Below are positions 34,901 through 47,269 of a stretch of 64,000 nucleotides of DNA, piece by piece (position 1 is the stretch's first letter; the number at the start of each line of letters is the position of its first letter). Under the pieces are notes generated by a model. The model was not told where the DNA came from, did no database searches, and worked only from the letters and a program-made list of their open reading frames with translations. Source of the stretch: Oscheius onirici (Eukaryota > Nematoda > Chromadorea > Rhabditida > Rhabditidae); contig OW051469.1 of NCBI GenBank assembly GCA_932521025.1, forward strand, positions 6,522,398-6,586,397, in the 5' to 3' direction. The position numbers were made by a program, and so were the translations under genes.

Positions 34901-36331
34901 AATGGTACGTTTATCTTTCATGTTTTTCTAAAAAATCTAATTTAAGCAAGCAGTGAAACATGCTCAGAAGGAGGGCAGAAATATGCCACTAAACTACGGA
35001 AAAGATTCTAACTTTTCCCGACTTTACAGGCTGGCACAGGAGGATTCTGTTTGCTCGTGAGTTTTTTGTGTTTTTTCAGACAAATCATCTCTGATTGTAA
35101 CTTGGCTGTAATAAAAGAACTAATTTTTAGTACCGAATGTGCAGAATGCGGCCTGCGCCTGGTCCGGCCGTCTCTTCTCGTCCGACACATGCTCCGCGTC
35201 CACAACAAGGCCAGCTTCAACTGTGACATCAAGACTCGCGGTCTGCCAGATTTTCGCATAGAGGTCGTGAACACGAAGATCTTCTGGTGGTGTTGTAGTC
35301 AACGATATGCCGACAGACACGACTTCATCTTTCATCGGAAACAGATGCATCTCGAGCCGACAATTCAAATGATAGACGGAAAGGAGGTGCTGCACGAAAA
35401 TGAGGATCGCGAATACGCGGAAAAACAGCAGGAAACGCTCCTGCTTCAGCCGGGATCGTCTTCCTACAATGCGGACCTTGTTCATGCTCATGACCAGACA
35501 TATCAGGTACTTTTTATTCGTACTCCTAACGTTTAATCATTTTCAGGTCGTGTTACCCGAAGGAATTGATGACAACGGTCAAATTCTGGTGATTTTGCGC
35601 GATGGAGACGAGGAGAAGGAAGCTTATATCGATGGAAGGGATCTCGCGGAGATGCAGCAAGAAATTCACGAGGAGCCGCTCCACGAGGAAATGATCGATC
35701 AGGACGGTCTGGAGGGTTATGAGGAGCATCTAACGCAAGAACAGTACGATCAGCTGAGGGAACAGTATGGCGACAATCTGGAAGAAATGGTAGGATGTTT
35801 TCTCTTCTGTGAAGTTTCAGAGAAAGAAGTGGAAATGTGTTGCATATTTGATGAGTAGAGTGTGGAAGTGTCGACGAAGGCGTTAGATGCCGGCTTGTGA
35901 TGGGCTTTGTCGTGAAGTGCGGCGAAGCCCTTTTTATTTTTCCTCCTTAAAGCTTATGTACATCCTGGGATTGCCGGGAGCTTATGTACATCCTAGTACA
36001 ACACTTTGCGCCGCATAGCGTAGGGGTAGTGGGCGCTGCAGAAATGTAAGCGAACCGGGTTCAATTCCCGTGGGTGACAAACATTTTTTCTTTTTATAAT
36101 AGACTGTTTCTTCAATCGTTTCGTAGAAAAAGCCCCTTGATTAACAGTCTAGACAATTTACCGTCCGGAATAAATATTTTTCAGCTTGTCTACAACTACG
36201 AGGAAATCCACAACGATCAGATATTGGAAGAGGAGCACATAATCGAAGAAGGAGTGGCAGAAGACGGGCAACATCATCATCAACTTCAAAAACAGGGCGA
36301 AGACCTCACATGTGACGAAATTTTTGAATAG
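31981..36331 (+). CDS. C2H2 zinc-finger protein, possibly MEP-1-like
   Basis: About eleven exons. The N-terminus is basic (MSDQPPRKIPRIISRTKSRG), and the first intron (32069-33560) carries a transposable element. Then come about six C2H2-type fingers: CQFCSDAVFLTRYGLERH, CKICNLLINIRHP, CHECRLVFTDPNKLDQH, CKYCGHLCLSMASLNAH, CAECGLRLVRPSLLVRH, and a degenerate WCCSQRYADRHDFIFHR. A charged coiled-coil-like helix (KIQKEWERREKERNRLKEKA) follows the first finger. The C-terminal 150 residues are very acidic and end LTCDEIFE. It is a nuclear DNA- or RNA-binding regulator by inference. Widely spaced non-tandem fingers with an acidic tail recall worm MEP-1, but I cannot confirm orthology. The last intron (about 35790-36183) has a tRNA-like repeat. 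Confidence 0.75.
32247..32411 (+). repeat. Dispersed repeat shared with 41259-41419
   Basis: About 165 bp inside the hAT-like element match the reverse complement of 41259-41419 at high identity (for example the shared TTCATGACTTCGCTCTGTCAC). It shows the element's interior belongs to a family with other copies in the window. Confidence 0.8.
33039..33058 (+). repeat. CT dinucleotide microsatellite
   Basis: Ten uninterrupted CT units inside the hAT-like element. Confidence 0.9.
33145..33220 (-). repeat. tRNA-like segment inside the transposon
   Basis: On the minus strand the sequence has an A-box-like TTGGTGTATTGTTAAGAG and a perfect B-box-like GGGTTCGACTCC about 30 nt apart, as in a tRNA. 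I could not fold a regular acceptor stem, so this is a tRNA-derived fragment rather than a gene. Confidence 0.45.
35951..36080 (+). repeat. tRNA-like element in the zinc-finger gene's last intron
   Basis: It contains an A-box-like TAGCGTAGGGGTAGTGG and a perfect B-box-like GGTTCAATTCC (36058-36068), with a T run after 36082. A 16-bp sequence, AGCTTATGTACATCCT, is tandemly repeated just upstream (35951-35966 and 35979-35994). The stems are imperfect, so a tRNA pseudogene or SINE is more likely than a functional tRNA. Confidence 0.5.
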
Positions 36332-36852
36332 TTTTGTTTTGTTGTTTAATTGTATATTCTATGAGTTTTAAGCGAACCGATCTCGGGTCGCGTCCTAGCG
36401 ATAAACTTTATTTAAATCAATGGAATGTTGCGAGAGATCACAGAAATTATCGGTGTTTCTGGTTTGATTGGACCGGGATATGGAGATTCAGTACCCATTT
36501 TGGGAGAAAGGGAAAAAGAAGGCGGACTGGGGGACGTTTCAAATCACAAAAACGGAACGGCTTCGCGTCCGTAAAGGAATTTCGTTGTGGGAGATTGGAA
36601 GGACCGGGTGAGGACGATTGACCGCGTTCTCGGAAGAACTGCTTCGAGAACGGCTAATCACCTGCAAAATACTCTTTTGAAAGAAAAACTGAAAAATAAA
36701 CTGAGGAAACCAAGAGACAAGCACGATATCTAAAACTTACTACTAACTGAGACACATTCTGAGGCGATCTGCAAGTGGAATTAGATGCTACTAAAAAAGG
36801 GAGGAAAGGGACGAACCTCACTGGTAATGCTTGCCCTCAGTCCGCTTGGCAG

Positions 36853-39800
36853 TCAGCTGCCGTCACCGTCTTCTGGATCGTCGTCTTTGCCGGCTGTCTT
36901 CATCGTGGCCAGACGGTTTTCCTGGCGGTAGAAGTGTTTGAAGTTGGCTACCTGAAAGGGAGGAGCAATGGTACAGACAGCGTGATTCTCAGTCGTAATC
37001 TTCCGAATACAGCAAAAGACATAGGCAGACAAAACCTGTATTCCCTCGTTTAATTATCACTCGAACTCTGTTCTTTATACATAGCCCAGTCTCTTACTCT
37101 TTTGACTCACAATGATAGGTACGGGTAGTGCGAGAGTCAGCACTCCGATCAGGGCACACATTGATCCGACGATTTTTCCCTGTGGAGACAGAGGAACCAG
37201 ATCTCCGTACCTATAAAATTGGATTAATTCAAAACTCAATGCTGTGAACAGAACGACTAAGGACAAAGATCACCACACTCTCATTCGCACTTACCCTACT
37301 GTAGTCATCGTTACCTGAATATATTTGTTTATTGATTTCGTGTAATGTTTTAAGAGATGATTGGGAAAAGACCTACCAGGACAAACCAGAAGGAAGCTGG
37401 AATCGAAGTGAACTTCGAGTTGGGCTCGCCCTGTTCAGCGAAATACATTCCGGACGCGAAGAGAACCAATGCTATGACCATGAAGAAGATGAGTAGACAG
37501 AACTCTTGGACAGAAGCCTTGAACGTTTTTCCAAGGATTTGAAGTCCCACTGAGTGTCTAGAAGATGGGTTTTCTTCCAGTATATTGGGAAAATAAACCT
37601 GCTCAGTTTGAATATTCGAAAAACTCGAACGAGTCGAAGAACTCGCAAGACGGCAAAAGACATCGAAGAGTTTGACTTGCTGGCATCCGCCCTAAAACTT
37701 CACATATTTCAATCTCGAAAAAGCTAACCAGACGAGATTGACAAAGAATGGAGCGATGGCCACAAAGTCGATGATGTTGAGGAACGACGTTAGGAAAGTG
37801 TATTTTGAGGGACAACTGATGAACCGGAGGAACAGTTCTGAATATTTTGTAAAGTCAAATAAATACTAGACAAACCTATAGTGAACCAAAGAATGCAGAC
37901 GAGTTCGACCCAGAAGAAGGGATTGCTAAAATGTCGGTTCTCGTCCTTCTCCGGAGTGGCTATCGTTGTGTTGACTTCGGCCGAAGGGACAGTTTCCCAA
38001 CAGAATGACACTATTGATCTGAATTGAATCGTAACTTCTCCTTTTTCCTAAAACTTACACTATGATAACTGCTATAGATATGAAAGCGACTATCCGTGCT
38101 GAGAGTGAAGAGTCTGGGTATTCCATCAGTTCCCAAATTTTCCGCTGTGTCGGATGATTCGGCATAATTGTGTCCGGAGGCTTCTCATAGCCCTCAGCGA
38201 TCCAGAACTCTTCCAAGAGATCATCTCCCATCTAAATGAAACATTTGACAGAAAAAAGAGTCTGATACCTGAAAGAAGCGCATCTCCCTCAGAAAGATGT
38301 CGATGGGAACCATTTCTGGCCGTTTGACCCGTCCACCGCTTTGGTAAATGTACAGAATTGACTCGAATCTGAAATATCTTTTCTCTACAACTGAAACAAT
38401 AAGAGAGAAACAAATGTGAACAAAGGAAAAGAGACATGCGGCTGTGAGAGTTATGTATGGAAGTGTCAAAGAGAGAATAAGAGGGAAAGATGGACAGCTC
38501 CCACACACGAACTCACAACAGCTCTCGCATGTCCCATTCTTTCACCTTCCGACATCTTCAAGCACATTTTTCATTATTTATTTTTCTCACCAAAAGTCAT
38601 TAAAACCTTTAAGGAAGTTCCTAGTATTTTGATCGTCATAGACACACTTTTGACAGCCCGAAACCGAACATTTCAAAGGCAAACCCGAAGATCTGCCCAT
38701 ATCCAAAAGGTATCTCGGAACTTACGTTGTTCTGTGACGGTCGAAAAAGTACTCTTTGGTCTCCGCCACCCAGTAGCGTTCTCGTTTCCGTCGACTTCCT
38801 AACAAACTGTCCGGGTATCTGAATCATAAATGATAAAGAGTCGATGAGTCCCTACCTCTCTAAAGTCCTCTCCCAAGTCTGGAATCTCATTCCTGAGACA
38901 TTGATTGTGACCATGTCGCCGCCAGTCCCCGGAACAGAACTGAAAACCCGAATAACAAGCAGATCCATGTAATTCGATAGCTCGACATGTTCCTCACTCA
39001 CCTGTCATCTGTCAACGGACTACCACGCTGTGGACTGGCACTCTTGTCGTCCATGCCGAGCAAATTTCCGTTGATTTCGTCCGCATCCATGATGGGAGGT
39101 CTGCAAGGAGGCATCTTAGAGAAGAGGGGAAGAGTTATTGGCGATAGTGTGGGGATTTTTTAATGGGAACTTAGGTATTCATGTGGTCACTTTCTACCCT
39201 TTAAGATCCCGGAACTCTTTCGTCTTTAGTTCCTCCAACTGTTTTTATCAAAATCTAACCAAACAACTTGAATGTCTCAAAGAGCCAAAATGAATTAGAT
39301 AGGAAATAATTTGAACTGGTCTGACAAAAAGAAAACTAAACGGCACTAAATTGAAATGTCTGTCTACAAAAAATGGGTATTGATCGTTCAAATTTTGCAA
39401 ATCATTCTAAACACTGCGGGTAACAAAAACTCCTTTCAACTTTACCGAACACGCTGACCTCTCAAAGTCTTCGCATCACAAGCAGCAGGAAAGAACAGTT
39501 GTTTTTCGAAAGGAGATGTCAAACGATCCCTTGATCGCTTTTTACCTTACAATGTGCGAGGAATAAACAAACACTCGTGATGAGAAGCAACAGTTGCTTT
39601 CCGAGGAAAGAATTTTCCAACAAAGATTAGCGAGGGTGCGAGATGTACGAAAAGATCATAAAAGAACCCATAAAATATAGCCCTCCTGGCAGCCATACGC
39701 CATCGGCAAGAACAAATTATATCTGAGGAAGAGACTCAAAAGAAACGTTTTAAAGGTTACTGAGAGAATGAGAGGCGTTGGGAGCTCGAGGGCAGCTGCC

Positions 39801-42800
39801 CGTTCGAACGGGGACGACTCTGTCACATTTAAAATTTTCGCCCTCGACACCACATTCCGTGTGACATTCAAATAATTACATTATTCTACGGCCATTCTCC
39901 AAGTCAACTGATGTTTCGCTTACTACGGAACTACATATTGTTAGTGATCTGTATTCTATTCAAGGAACATTGTTTGAGGTTTTTAGACTTGTGTCTTTCA
40001 TTTAAAACTTACCTCTTAACTTCGAAAAATGGGAGAATTCACAGAAGAACAAACCTTTTTCGTCGCCGAATAATTGTGGGCCTACTACGTCGTCTAATGG
40101 ACTGTGAACTCATCCAGACGAGCATTTTTTTGCAGCTGACACAAGCTAGAAGGCAGAAATGTGCGGCAGTGTGAACTGTCAACAGACTGTCTCATCCCGT
40201 TCCGTTTCTATTGTATTGGATGAGGACTCAGTTATCCGATTTCATCCGAAAGAATTACCTTCGACGCTTCCTCCCGGCTAATTTCCACATTGTTTCTGGC
40301 GAGGAGAAGAAGTAGACGGGCTATTTTCGAAGTAACGACATTGGCGGGGAGAGAAAAAGGCACGTAGAGAGCAAAACAGAGAAAGAGTCAATGACACGCC
40401 CTGGAAGACTCTTGCTGGAATTACACGGGACCCACAAAATCCTGATGATTTATGGACGAGCGAGAGAATGGACGAGAGGTGTTGGGTTACGAAAGAAGAC
40501 CAATTAGGTCGTGGGCTTGAAAAAAGAGGCTGTTTTGAAGGGAGAGTGGCGGAGGAAGGGAAATGCAGTACAAGCGTGTGGGGTGATTGTGACTGATGAG
40601 CCTAGTCAGGTGGTCTCCAACCCCTGCAGCGACAAGCTTGATGACTAAATCGACAGGATTTGGATTTTTTAAATTATCTAAACTTAGCTGTTAAAATCTT
40701 GTTATCAAGGAACTAAGTAATAAAATGTTGAGGTGACTCTGTGCTCAGTCAGTAATTAACGGAAAATAATTTAGCTTCAAAGAATACTCGGGCAATATTG
40801 TCACCGAAAGACCGTCAGGACAAAGGAAATAACCTTGAAACTTTCTGACTTGTGAGAGCTCTGCAAAGTTTTCCTAAATAAGGTTTGCAACGCCCTCATC
40901 AGGGCAAGAGGTAGAAATTTTCCGTCTAAGATTCTAGCCCACTCTTCCTTGGTTCTTTTCGCCCAACAATACTTTACCCGTCTAGAAGCTACCATCATAG
41001 ATCTACATATACTGTTCCCATCCACTTAACAATGCTCTCGCGTCTCTGTGTGTCTGTCGGAAGCTTTAATTGAGGATAAGGAGGGGAGCTTTGTGCGCAA
41101 CTTAGTTTTTAACAAGTCGCGACAGGAAAAGAAAGTGCGCGAAGTGTTCGAACGACTTTGATAGTTTCTTTGGAGGAACAGGGGGTAACTGGAAGAGAAT
41201 GACAAGGGGACAAGGGACAGTAGGACTGAGACTCACTAAAGATAGGGCCGGACGACCCGTTCAGATTCTACATTTTAAAATTAGGTTTGAGAGGGAGTGG
41301 GTTCAAATATAATTTCGGTAGTTTCTTTGGATGGTCAGGGAGTGACTGGAGGAGAGCAACAAAGGAGGAATGGAAAGGATACCACGACTAGCGCTTCGTG
41401 ACAGAGCGAAGTCATGAACTTCTACTTTAGCCCTGGAAGGGCGTTGCCAACCTTGTTATTTTATATTCCAAACTGACTAATTAACCTAACTAGTTACCTT
41501 CGTTGCTCCAAATAAACTCTTATTCGGATCTGTACAATTCTCCCCCAATTATTGCCAATTAAAACTTCAGACACACTAACAGAGGGTTGAGAGCAATTTA
41601 AAGTGCATTGCCAGAAATGAAGGATTCATCCTATTTCTACAACATCAGAGTGAATCGTAAAGGGTCATGGTTCAGCAAGAGTATCAGATAACATACAAAA
41701 CATGGGTCTCATCCAGATCTAAAAAGTTAAGAAACTGCCAGGATCGACACTTTCTTTGTTAATTTAATTTTTCAGCTGTACGGATCCCCGTTCGCTGATG
41801 CAGAATTAATAACTCATACGAGTCATTTTCATAGGCTCTATAATGCCGCGGGAGCCGCAAGGAAATAATTATTCGGCCGACAACATATTGGCAAGTCTTG
41901 TTCGCGATTGTTTTCATAAAGGGAACGGGAACTCGATAATGTGAATGCGAGAGAAGAGAGGCAGTTTAACATTTTGAATGGATCAAAACTTTATGGGCTG
42001 ACATAAAAATTCATTTTCTGTCTCTTTCAGTCGAGTAGGAGATTCACTGTTCCTTCAGATAGTTGGAAACTTTTACGCTCTACTACTCTTTCTCAGGTCT
42101 TTCAAAAGTTCAGCCACCCCCGGAGCCATGGTTGACTTGCCAAGAAACATACATGTTTTTGACGATTTCTTAGCAGAAAATAACAAACTCACAGATCAAC
42201 GGATTGAGCCCTTTTTCCATCTCCATTGACGGGCGTATGATTCCGGGAGACACGTGTTGATCGGCTCTCGAGCTGATACTTCTCCGGATGGACGTTCAAG
42301 GCTTGCTCAAGACGTCTGAAAATACGGATTTATTCCCGTTGGAAGTGGTCTTTGGTATACGATCTCTGGTACTGCCATTTATCGTAGCCACTTTCTGATG
42401 AGAAGACAATAAATTTCCCAGACTCTCATTTCCGCAGACAGGCAAAAAGACTTTCTCCGCTCATACTTACTCATGAATGATTCATTTGAGGCTGATTATA
42501 GATAAACAGAAAAAGCATCAACAAGCCTGTGGTAGACTTTTGATGGATGCTTAATTCATCGAGCGGGGTTCAGCGATCGTCACGCTACTTTTACGTCATT
42601 TGGAGAGAGAGAGTACCGGTAAAAGGAACAGAGGTCGAAAAACATATCCTTTGATAACGAGGACAAAACAATAACTAGGGACACGAGACAGGAAGAAGTT
42701 TAGGAAAGTGACAGAGACAAAAGACAAAAACTATTGGAGTAGGCAACTTCAGAGACTGGAAATAGGTAAGAGTAGTACAGATACAGGAACAGTCAAAGAC

Positions 42801-45199
42801 GAAAGCAAATGTGAGAGGTTAGATCATTCTGAAATTAGTGACAGGCACTCATTATCTCGGACTCACAGAAAAACCAGACAGAATAATAAAACTGTAGGAA
42901 AGGTAAGTACAGGGTAAAGAGACAGTGAGAAACGTAATTGGCCATTGACTGACCACTAACCTGACCAGTTTCCGAAGCATCTAGACTCTCGACTTGACAC
43001 CTCCGGTCTCTCCGGTTCCCCCGGTGCCCCGCCCCTCTGACTCTGGGAGAGCCTCTCCTAATTACTAGAGGCTAGGGTTGCTCTTCATTTTCCCACGTGA
43101 TTTCACGTAAACACGGATTGGCCATTTATAGTAAGAGATTTTGTCTATTTGAAACAACAGACCTACTTTGTCTCCGTCTAATTTTAGACTGTTTTGCAAG
43201 TAGAACTCTGAACTTTGAGGGGATACAAATAAAATAGCTTTCATGTCCGATTTTCATGTTGTTTGCATGAATCTAATGAAATGTTTTGAGTGGATTGAAG
43301 AAACCCATTAGACCGAATAATTAACTGATATTGCTCGAGGATTCCCTGTTTAGATAATGTGACGGCAGGAATAATACACTGCAGATTATAAAGCGATTGG
43401 TTGTACTGCAGTAGGCGCCTCCCTTCGTTCAAACATTTTTGGCGCGAATCCCCAAACTGGCCTGAAATTGCGTTTTTCACCATTTTCCTTTCATTTTTCA
43501 CCTTTTTAAGCGTGCTAAATGAATTCAGCGTGTAAAACAACCTCTTGGTCTAAAATAGGCAGAAGTGGAAGACATATGTCCGAGGACGGCTTATAAAGAG
43601 CAAGCGTCGGCTTGGTAAGTCTGTGAAGGATTCTTCTCTTAAAAAGGTTTTGACGAATACAGGCACCCAGACAATTGTGAGAAGAGCCTTATGATTGCTT
43701 CAAATGAAATCATCCAAAGAGCAAAAAGAAACCTGGTAAGTCTCTGATGCCACTCGAAGTCTCTCAAATTCTTGCTGGACAGGCTGCCGTCGCTGGCCTT
43801 CCTCGTGCGCATACCATTCACCGTAATTTTCTGTAGAAACTTAATATTTTAGAAAAGAAAGAGAGGAAGTGTTGTAACAATAAGCGGGACAAGCGCGTGA
43901 TTGAGAGTGGTTAAGAATGTCCACTGCAGATGACACCACCTGCTTCGGACCGAATGTTCGGAATCTCTTAATTTAGCCAGACAGTCGATAAATCATCTTT
44001 CAGTTGGAGATGAGTGCGTTCGCCGAGTGTACAAATCTGCAGTCCCGGAAACATACACACCTGGCGGTTTGCAGCTTCAAAACATTGGATGGAATGGGCT
44101 ATTAAACGGATACAAATTGTGGATACGAGTCGATTGTTGTGAAAACATAAGTTTGGTCATTGTAAAGGGCTTTGAACTTTCGTTCGGGTTGCCTTGAGAA
44201 TGTAGGGATTGATGGGTTTTCATAGAAAAATGGATTCTTTACGACTTCCGACTAGTTTCAAAGTCCATCTTTCATCTTACATTAACCTTGCGAAACCTTT
44301 GAAGGCTTCCTGTAAGAAAAATTGTAGTGAATTCTCGCAGAACACAAGTAGATTTACCTGACAGAAGTCTTCCGAACATGTGAAATGTTCATAGCAAAAG
44401 ACGGGAGAAATGATAGCAGGCCGTCTAACTTGACCAGCATTCGAAAGTTGCACGCGCTTGCAGTTTTGAAATACGATAGGGTAACAAGCTTTGATCTACA
44501 AACTAGGAAAAAGTTTTAAAACTTGAGCTTTGAAACTCTAAAAGCCAAGGACTCAAGACTGGATGGAAAGAGAGGCGACCCGGATCGATCAAAGGAGATC
44601 AAGATCGGTGTTGCAAGAAAGACTCGGGAAGAAAAATGGCAGAGAGTTTGGGTCAGGTGGCCCGGTGACGTAATTGAGGAATGTTCCAGAACCCGGGTTC
44701 AGAGAACCTTAACAAATTCTAAGCTATGAGGTCAGACGGCTCAGAAGCCAAATGACGTTCTGCAAACTTGTAGGCCCTGAACTGGAGTCATTTTTATAAG
44801 TTCTGAGATTTGAGATTGAAAATCATGCTAGCCAAAAAAGTCTATTACGTGACTGGCGCCAGAGTTTATTTGAGACTCATCAAATTCGTCTCAAATCGAG
44901 CTACCAAGTGGCCCTAATTGAATATCCGAGGCTGAATCTACTCATCTACAAATGCCGGGCTATGATCCCTACGAAATTAAGTCGAGAGATCGAGTCGAAT
45001 GGAGGAGATGTGGAGGAGGGGCTGTAATAACACATTAGATAGAGAAGAGACTATTTCTCCCCAGAGAAAGAACACGCGGAAAGTTTCGTGACTTTTTAGG
45101 TCTTCCTTATTGGGCACTACCCACGCACTTTGATGCCCATCTCTGAAATAAAGAATGTCAAGGTTCAACTTACATGTCTCGTCGTTTGAATCGGAACAT
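36853..45199 (-). CDS. shk-1: Voltage-gated potassium channel, Shaker/Kv1 family
   Basis: Minus strand. The Kv1 T1 domain is read from [20 protein letters not shown] to [19 protein letters not shown]1-S6 follow: S4 is [20 protein letters not shown]; the pore is [20 protein letters not shown]6 is [14 protein letters not shown]. The C-terminus is short and acidic ([10 protein letters not shown]), without a PDZ motif. The N-terminus can be traced through four far-upstream exons joined in phase: 45174-45199 (MFRFKRRD), 45121-45142 (22 nt), 43733-43830 and 42193-42315. The last joins to 39100 ([13 protein letters not shown]). Introns of 1.3-3.1 kb separate these. A 20-nt exon at 37295-37314 encodes part of the selectivity filter. 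An alternative start at 39090 (MDADE) is possible. It makes a tetrameric K+ channel that repolarises nerve and muscle. Confidence 0.9.
37295..37314 (-). other. 20-nt exon encoding the selectivity filter (VTMTTVG)
   Basis: Bounded by an attcag acceptor and a gtaagt donor, it reads GTAACGATGACTACAGTAGG. It joins in phase between the exon ending SFWFVL and the exon starting YGDLVPLSP. Without it the channel loses TMTTVG and the frame. Confidence 0.85.
41044..41168 (+). repeat. Dispersed repeat, copy A (also at 47144-47267)
   Basis: It shares about 125 bp with 47144-47267, including ATTGAGGATAAGGAGGGGAG and TAACAAGTCGCGA. Both copies keep one open frame ([16 protein letters not shown] here), stopping at the same place, so the repeat may derive from the 3' end of a coding sequence. 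Confidence 0.8.
41259..41419 (-). repeat. Copy of the hAT-like element interior
   Basis: Reverse complement of 32247-32411, near-identical over about 160 bp. Looser CT-rich similarity continues to about 41180, towards copy A, which suggests both belong to one repeat family. No terminal inverted repeat was seen here. Confidence 0.75.
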
Positions 45200-45883
45200 C
45201 TTCAGACTTGGAACATCTATAAGGATGAGATACTTGAAAATACTTGAGAATGAGAGATCGACGTTCGGGCAAGAAGTTTAACAGAAAAGAACGGAGAATT
45301 TTATACAAAACAATCTAAAAACTGAGAGTAAGTTGAATTGTGTGAGACCTCTCGCAGTAATGTTAATTAATTCTGGACATAATTGGGCTAAACAAAGAGA
45401 GAGGAGAACTGGTCTCTTGACTTCTGGGGAGCTCATTTTTAATCAAAGAGAGACAGGGGATGGATGGATTGTGATGTGGAAAAGGAAAATAGAGATATGA
45501 CGAAAAGGGAGTCAAAAGCTGGATTGTTGTAAGCTGGAGACCATTTAGGAAGTACCACATTGAAAATTTACTACCAGCTGAATGACTTCTAATGACTCGC
45601 TGGCTGAGCAGAGACCAGGATTTTGAATTATGAAACAGAAGAACGAGCCTTCGTAGGAATTCATCTGAATCTCGTGTCAGCCAGGAATTTGTGGAAAATG
45701 AGAGATCTTTAGGCGATGTCTTGGAAATGTTGCTAAATTGAGAACAGTTAAATTATGAAAACTTTGTTTTGTTCGCTCCACATTCTCAAGATTCCATTTC
45801 AAAACTGCTGGAAATCGAAGCATCAATCGTGAGACCGTCTCATGAGACCGTCCTCCCGTCAACGCTCTCGTTTCAATCGAACT

Positions 45884-46969
45884 ATGTCCTCTACTCTAGA
45901 ATCTCTGAAAAAGGTAACTTTCAGTTCCGAATATTTTCCAAATCAAATTAAGGTCTATGACCGAGTGGAACAGACTGTCGCCGAGACTGTTGGCTCAGCC
46001 AACAAGACCGAATTCAGTCAGGATTTGCTATGTCGGATCGCCATGGTCGAGGACATCCAGACTCACGTTTCGGCGGTTCTTGGGGCTATGGAGGTATATA
46101 TGAACATTCTTTACTATCCCTTTTTACAGAAACATATTCCACACGACCAGAGACTCATCTCTTCGTTCACGGCCTCCACTCATTCCGCAGACACTGTCGC
46201 TCATTCCATGAGAGACTTTGCGAAGGCTATTGAAAATTGGCCGAAGAATGACAAGAACGAGTACATTGTCCAGATGTTTCTATGTGCCGAGGACGTCTTC
46301 AAAGCGGTCAGACTTTACTCTTACTGAACTTGTGGGGTCTAAAAAATATATTTCCAGCTTTCGCGTGCCGAAAAGACCTACATTGAAAATGCCGCAATTC
46401 ACTTCCTGTCTCCAATGAAGGTGAGTCGAAGTTTACAGACAAGATGACCTTATTTTTGGACCTTTGAGCTCTTCCTCAACGCCGACATGAAAAAATTTGA
46501 ATACGTTAGTTTTATCTCTCTATGAATATCAGAAAATTCAGGAGAGGAAGAGTCTGATGACGGCTAGAGTTGATATGGACTATGCGAGGAACAAGGCAAC
46601 CAAGGCCGAGAACGATCAGACTATTCTGGAGGCCAGTCGAGCCACAGCCGAGTTCATGAAACAGAAGGAGCTGGTCGAAGAGGAGATTCGGAACATGGAA
46701 GAAAAGATGCAAGTCGTCAAGCGATCGCTGGCTACTTTCGTCGATGACCTCGTCATAAATCTGGAAACTTCTTTGGAAGCTGTCAAAAAGCTGCAATTGG
46801 TATGGTCTTTCCTCAAAATGTCATGAGAGTTCAGATCATGAAAAAACAACTGGATTATGATGACGTTCACGGTGGTCACCTTGCAACTAGTGGATCTTCT
46901 CCAAGTCTTCCGGATCCGTACCAGACTGAGACTCTGTGTTCATACAGCATCGCTCTAGTAGAAAAATAA
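45884..46969 (+). CDS. Endophilin-like BAR-domain protein without SH3
   Basis: Seven or so exons. An N-terminal amphipathic helix (MSSTLESLKK, joined across a 39-nt intron to VYDRVEQTVAETVGSANKTE) matches the endophilin layout of LKK...KVG.A..TE. The BAR helices follow: EFSQDLLCRIAMVEDIQTHV, HSMRDFAKAIENWP, RAEKTYIENAAIHFLSPMK, ARVDMDYARNKATKAEND and EASRATAEFMKQKELVEEEI. BAR dimers sense and bend membranes in endocytosis and at organelles; the pattern is nearest endophilin-B. The protein ends SIALVEK about 45 residues after the BAR, with no SH3 domain. An alternative upstream ATG at 45842 exists. One intron (46504-46531 or to 46540) is 28 or 37 nt, depending on the acceptor used. Confidence 0.8.
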
Positions 46970-47143
46970 GTTTTTTGTTGACGATTTCTGACAATAAATT
47001 TCCAAGATTTATACCTGTTTTGTTCAAGAATGGCTTCGAGAGAAGTATTGATCTGTTCGATATCAGTAAAACACTTTTCAACTGCAATTCTGAAAGTGGG
47101 TTGGGCTGATCTTCGACTATCCACTTTAAATTGCTCCCAGGTC

Positions 47144-47267
47144 TGTGTGTGTGTGTCTGAAGCTCTAATTGAGGATAAGGAGGGGAGCTTTGTGCGCAAA
47201 TTAGTTTCTAACAAGTCGCGAGAAGAAAAGCAAGTGCGCGAAGGATTCTCACGATTTTGGTAGTTTC
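47144..47267 (+). repeat. Dispersed repeat, copy B
   Basis: Partner of 41044-41168. It reads [20 protein letters not shown] in the conserved frame and begins with a GT-rich run. It lies just downstream of the BAR gene. Confidence 0.8.
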
Positions 47268-47269
47268 GT

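Larger units (their letters stand above)
39120..42190. other. Large Kv1 intron with repeat fragments
   Basis: No supportable exon lies between the channel exons at 39100 and 42193. The intron holds the repeat copies listed at 41044-41168 and 41259-41419. A short minus frame at 40801-41025 has no domain. Confidence 0.5.

Noticed and set aside
36009..36080. Functional tRNA gene
   Set aside because: A- and B-box-like motifs are present, but the T stem and acceptor stem do not pair fully; kept only as a tRNA-like repeat.
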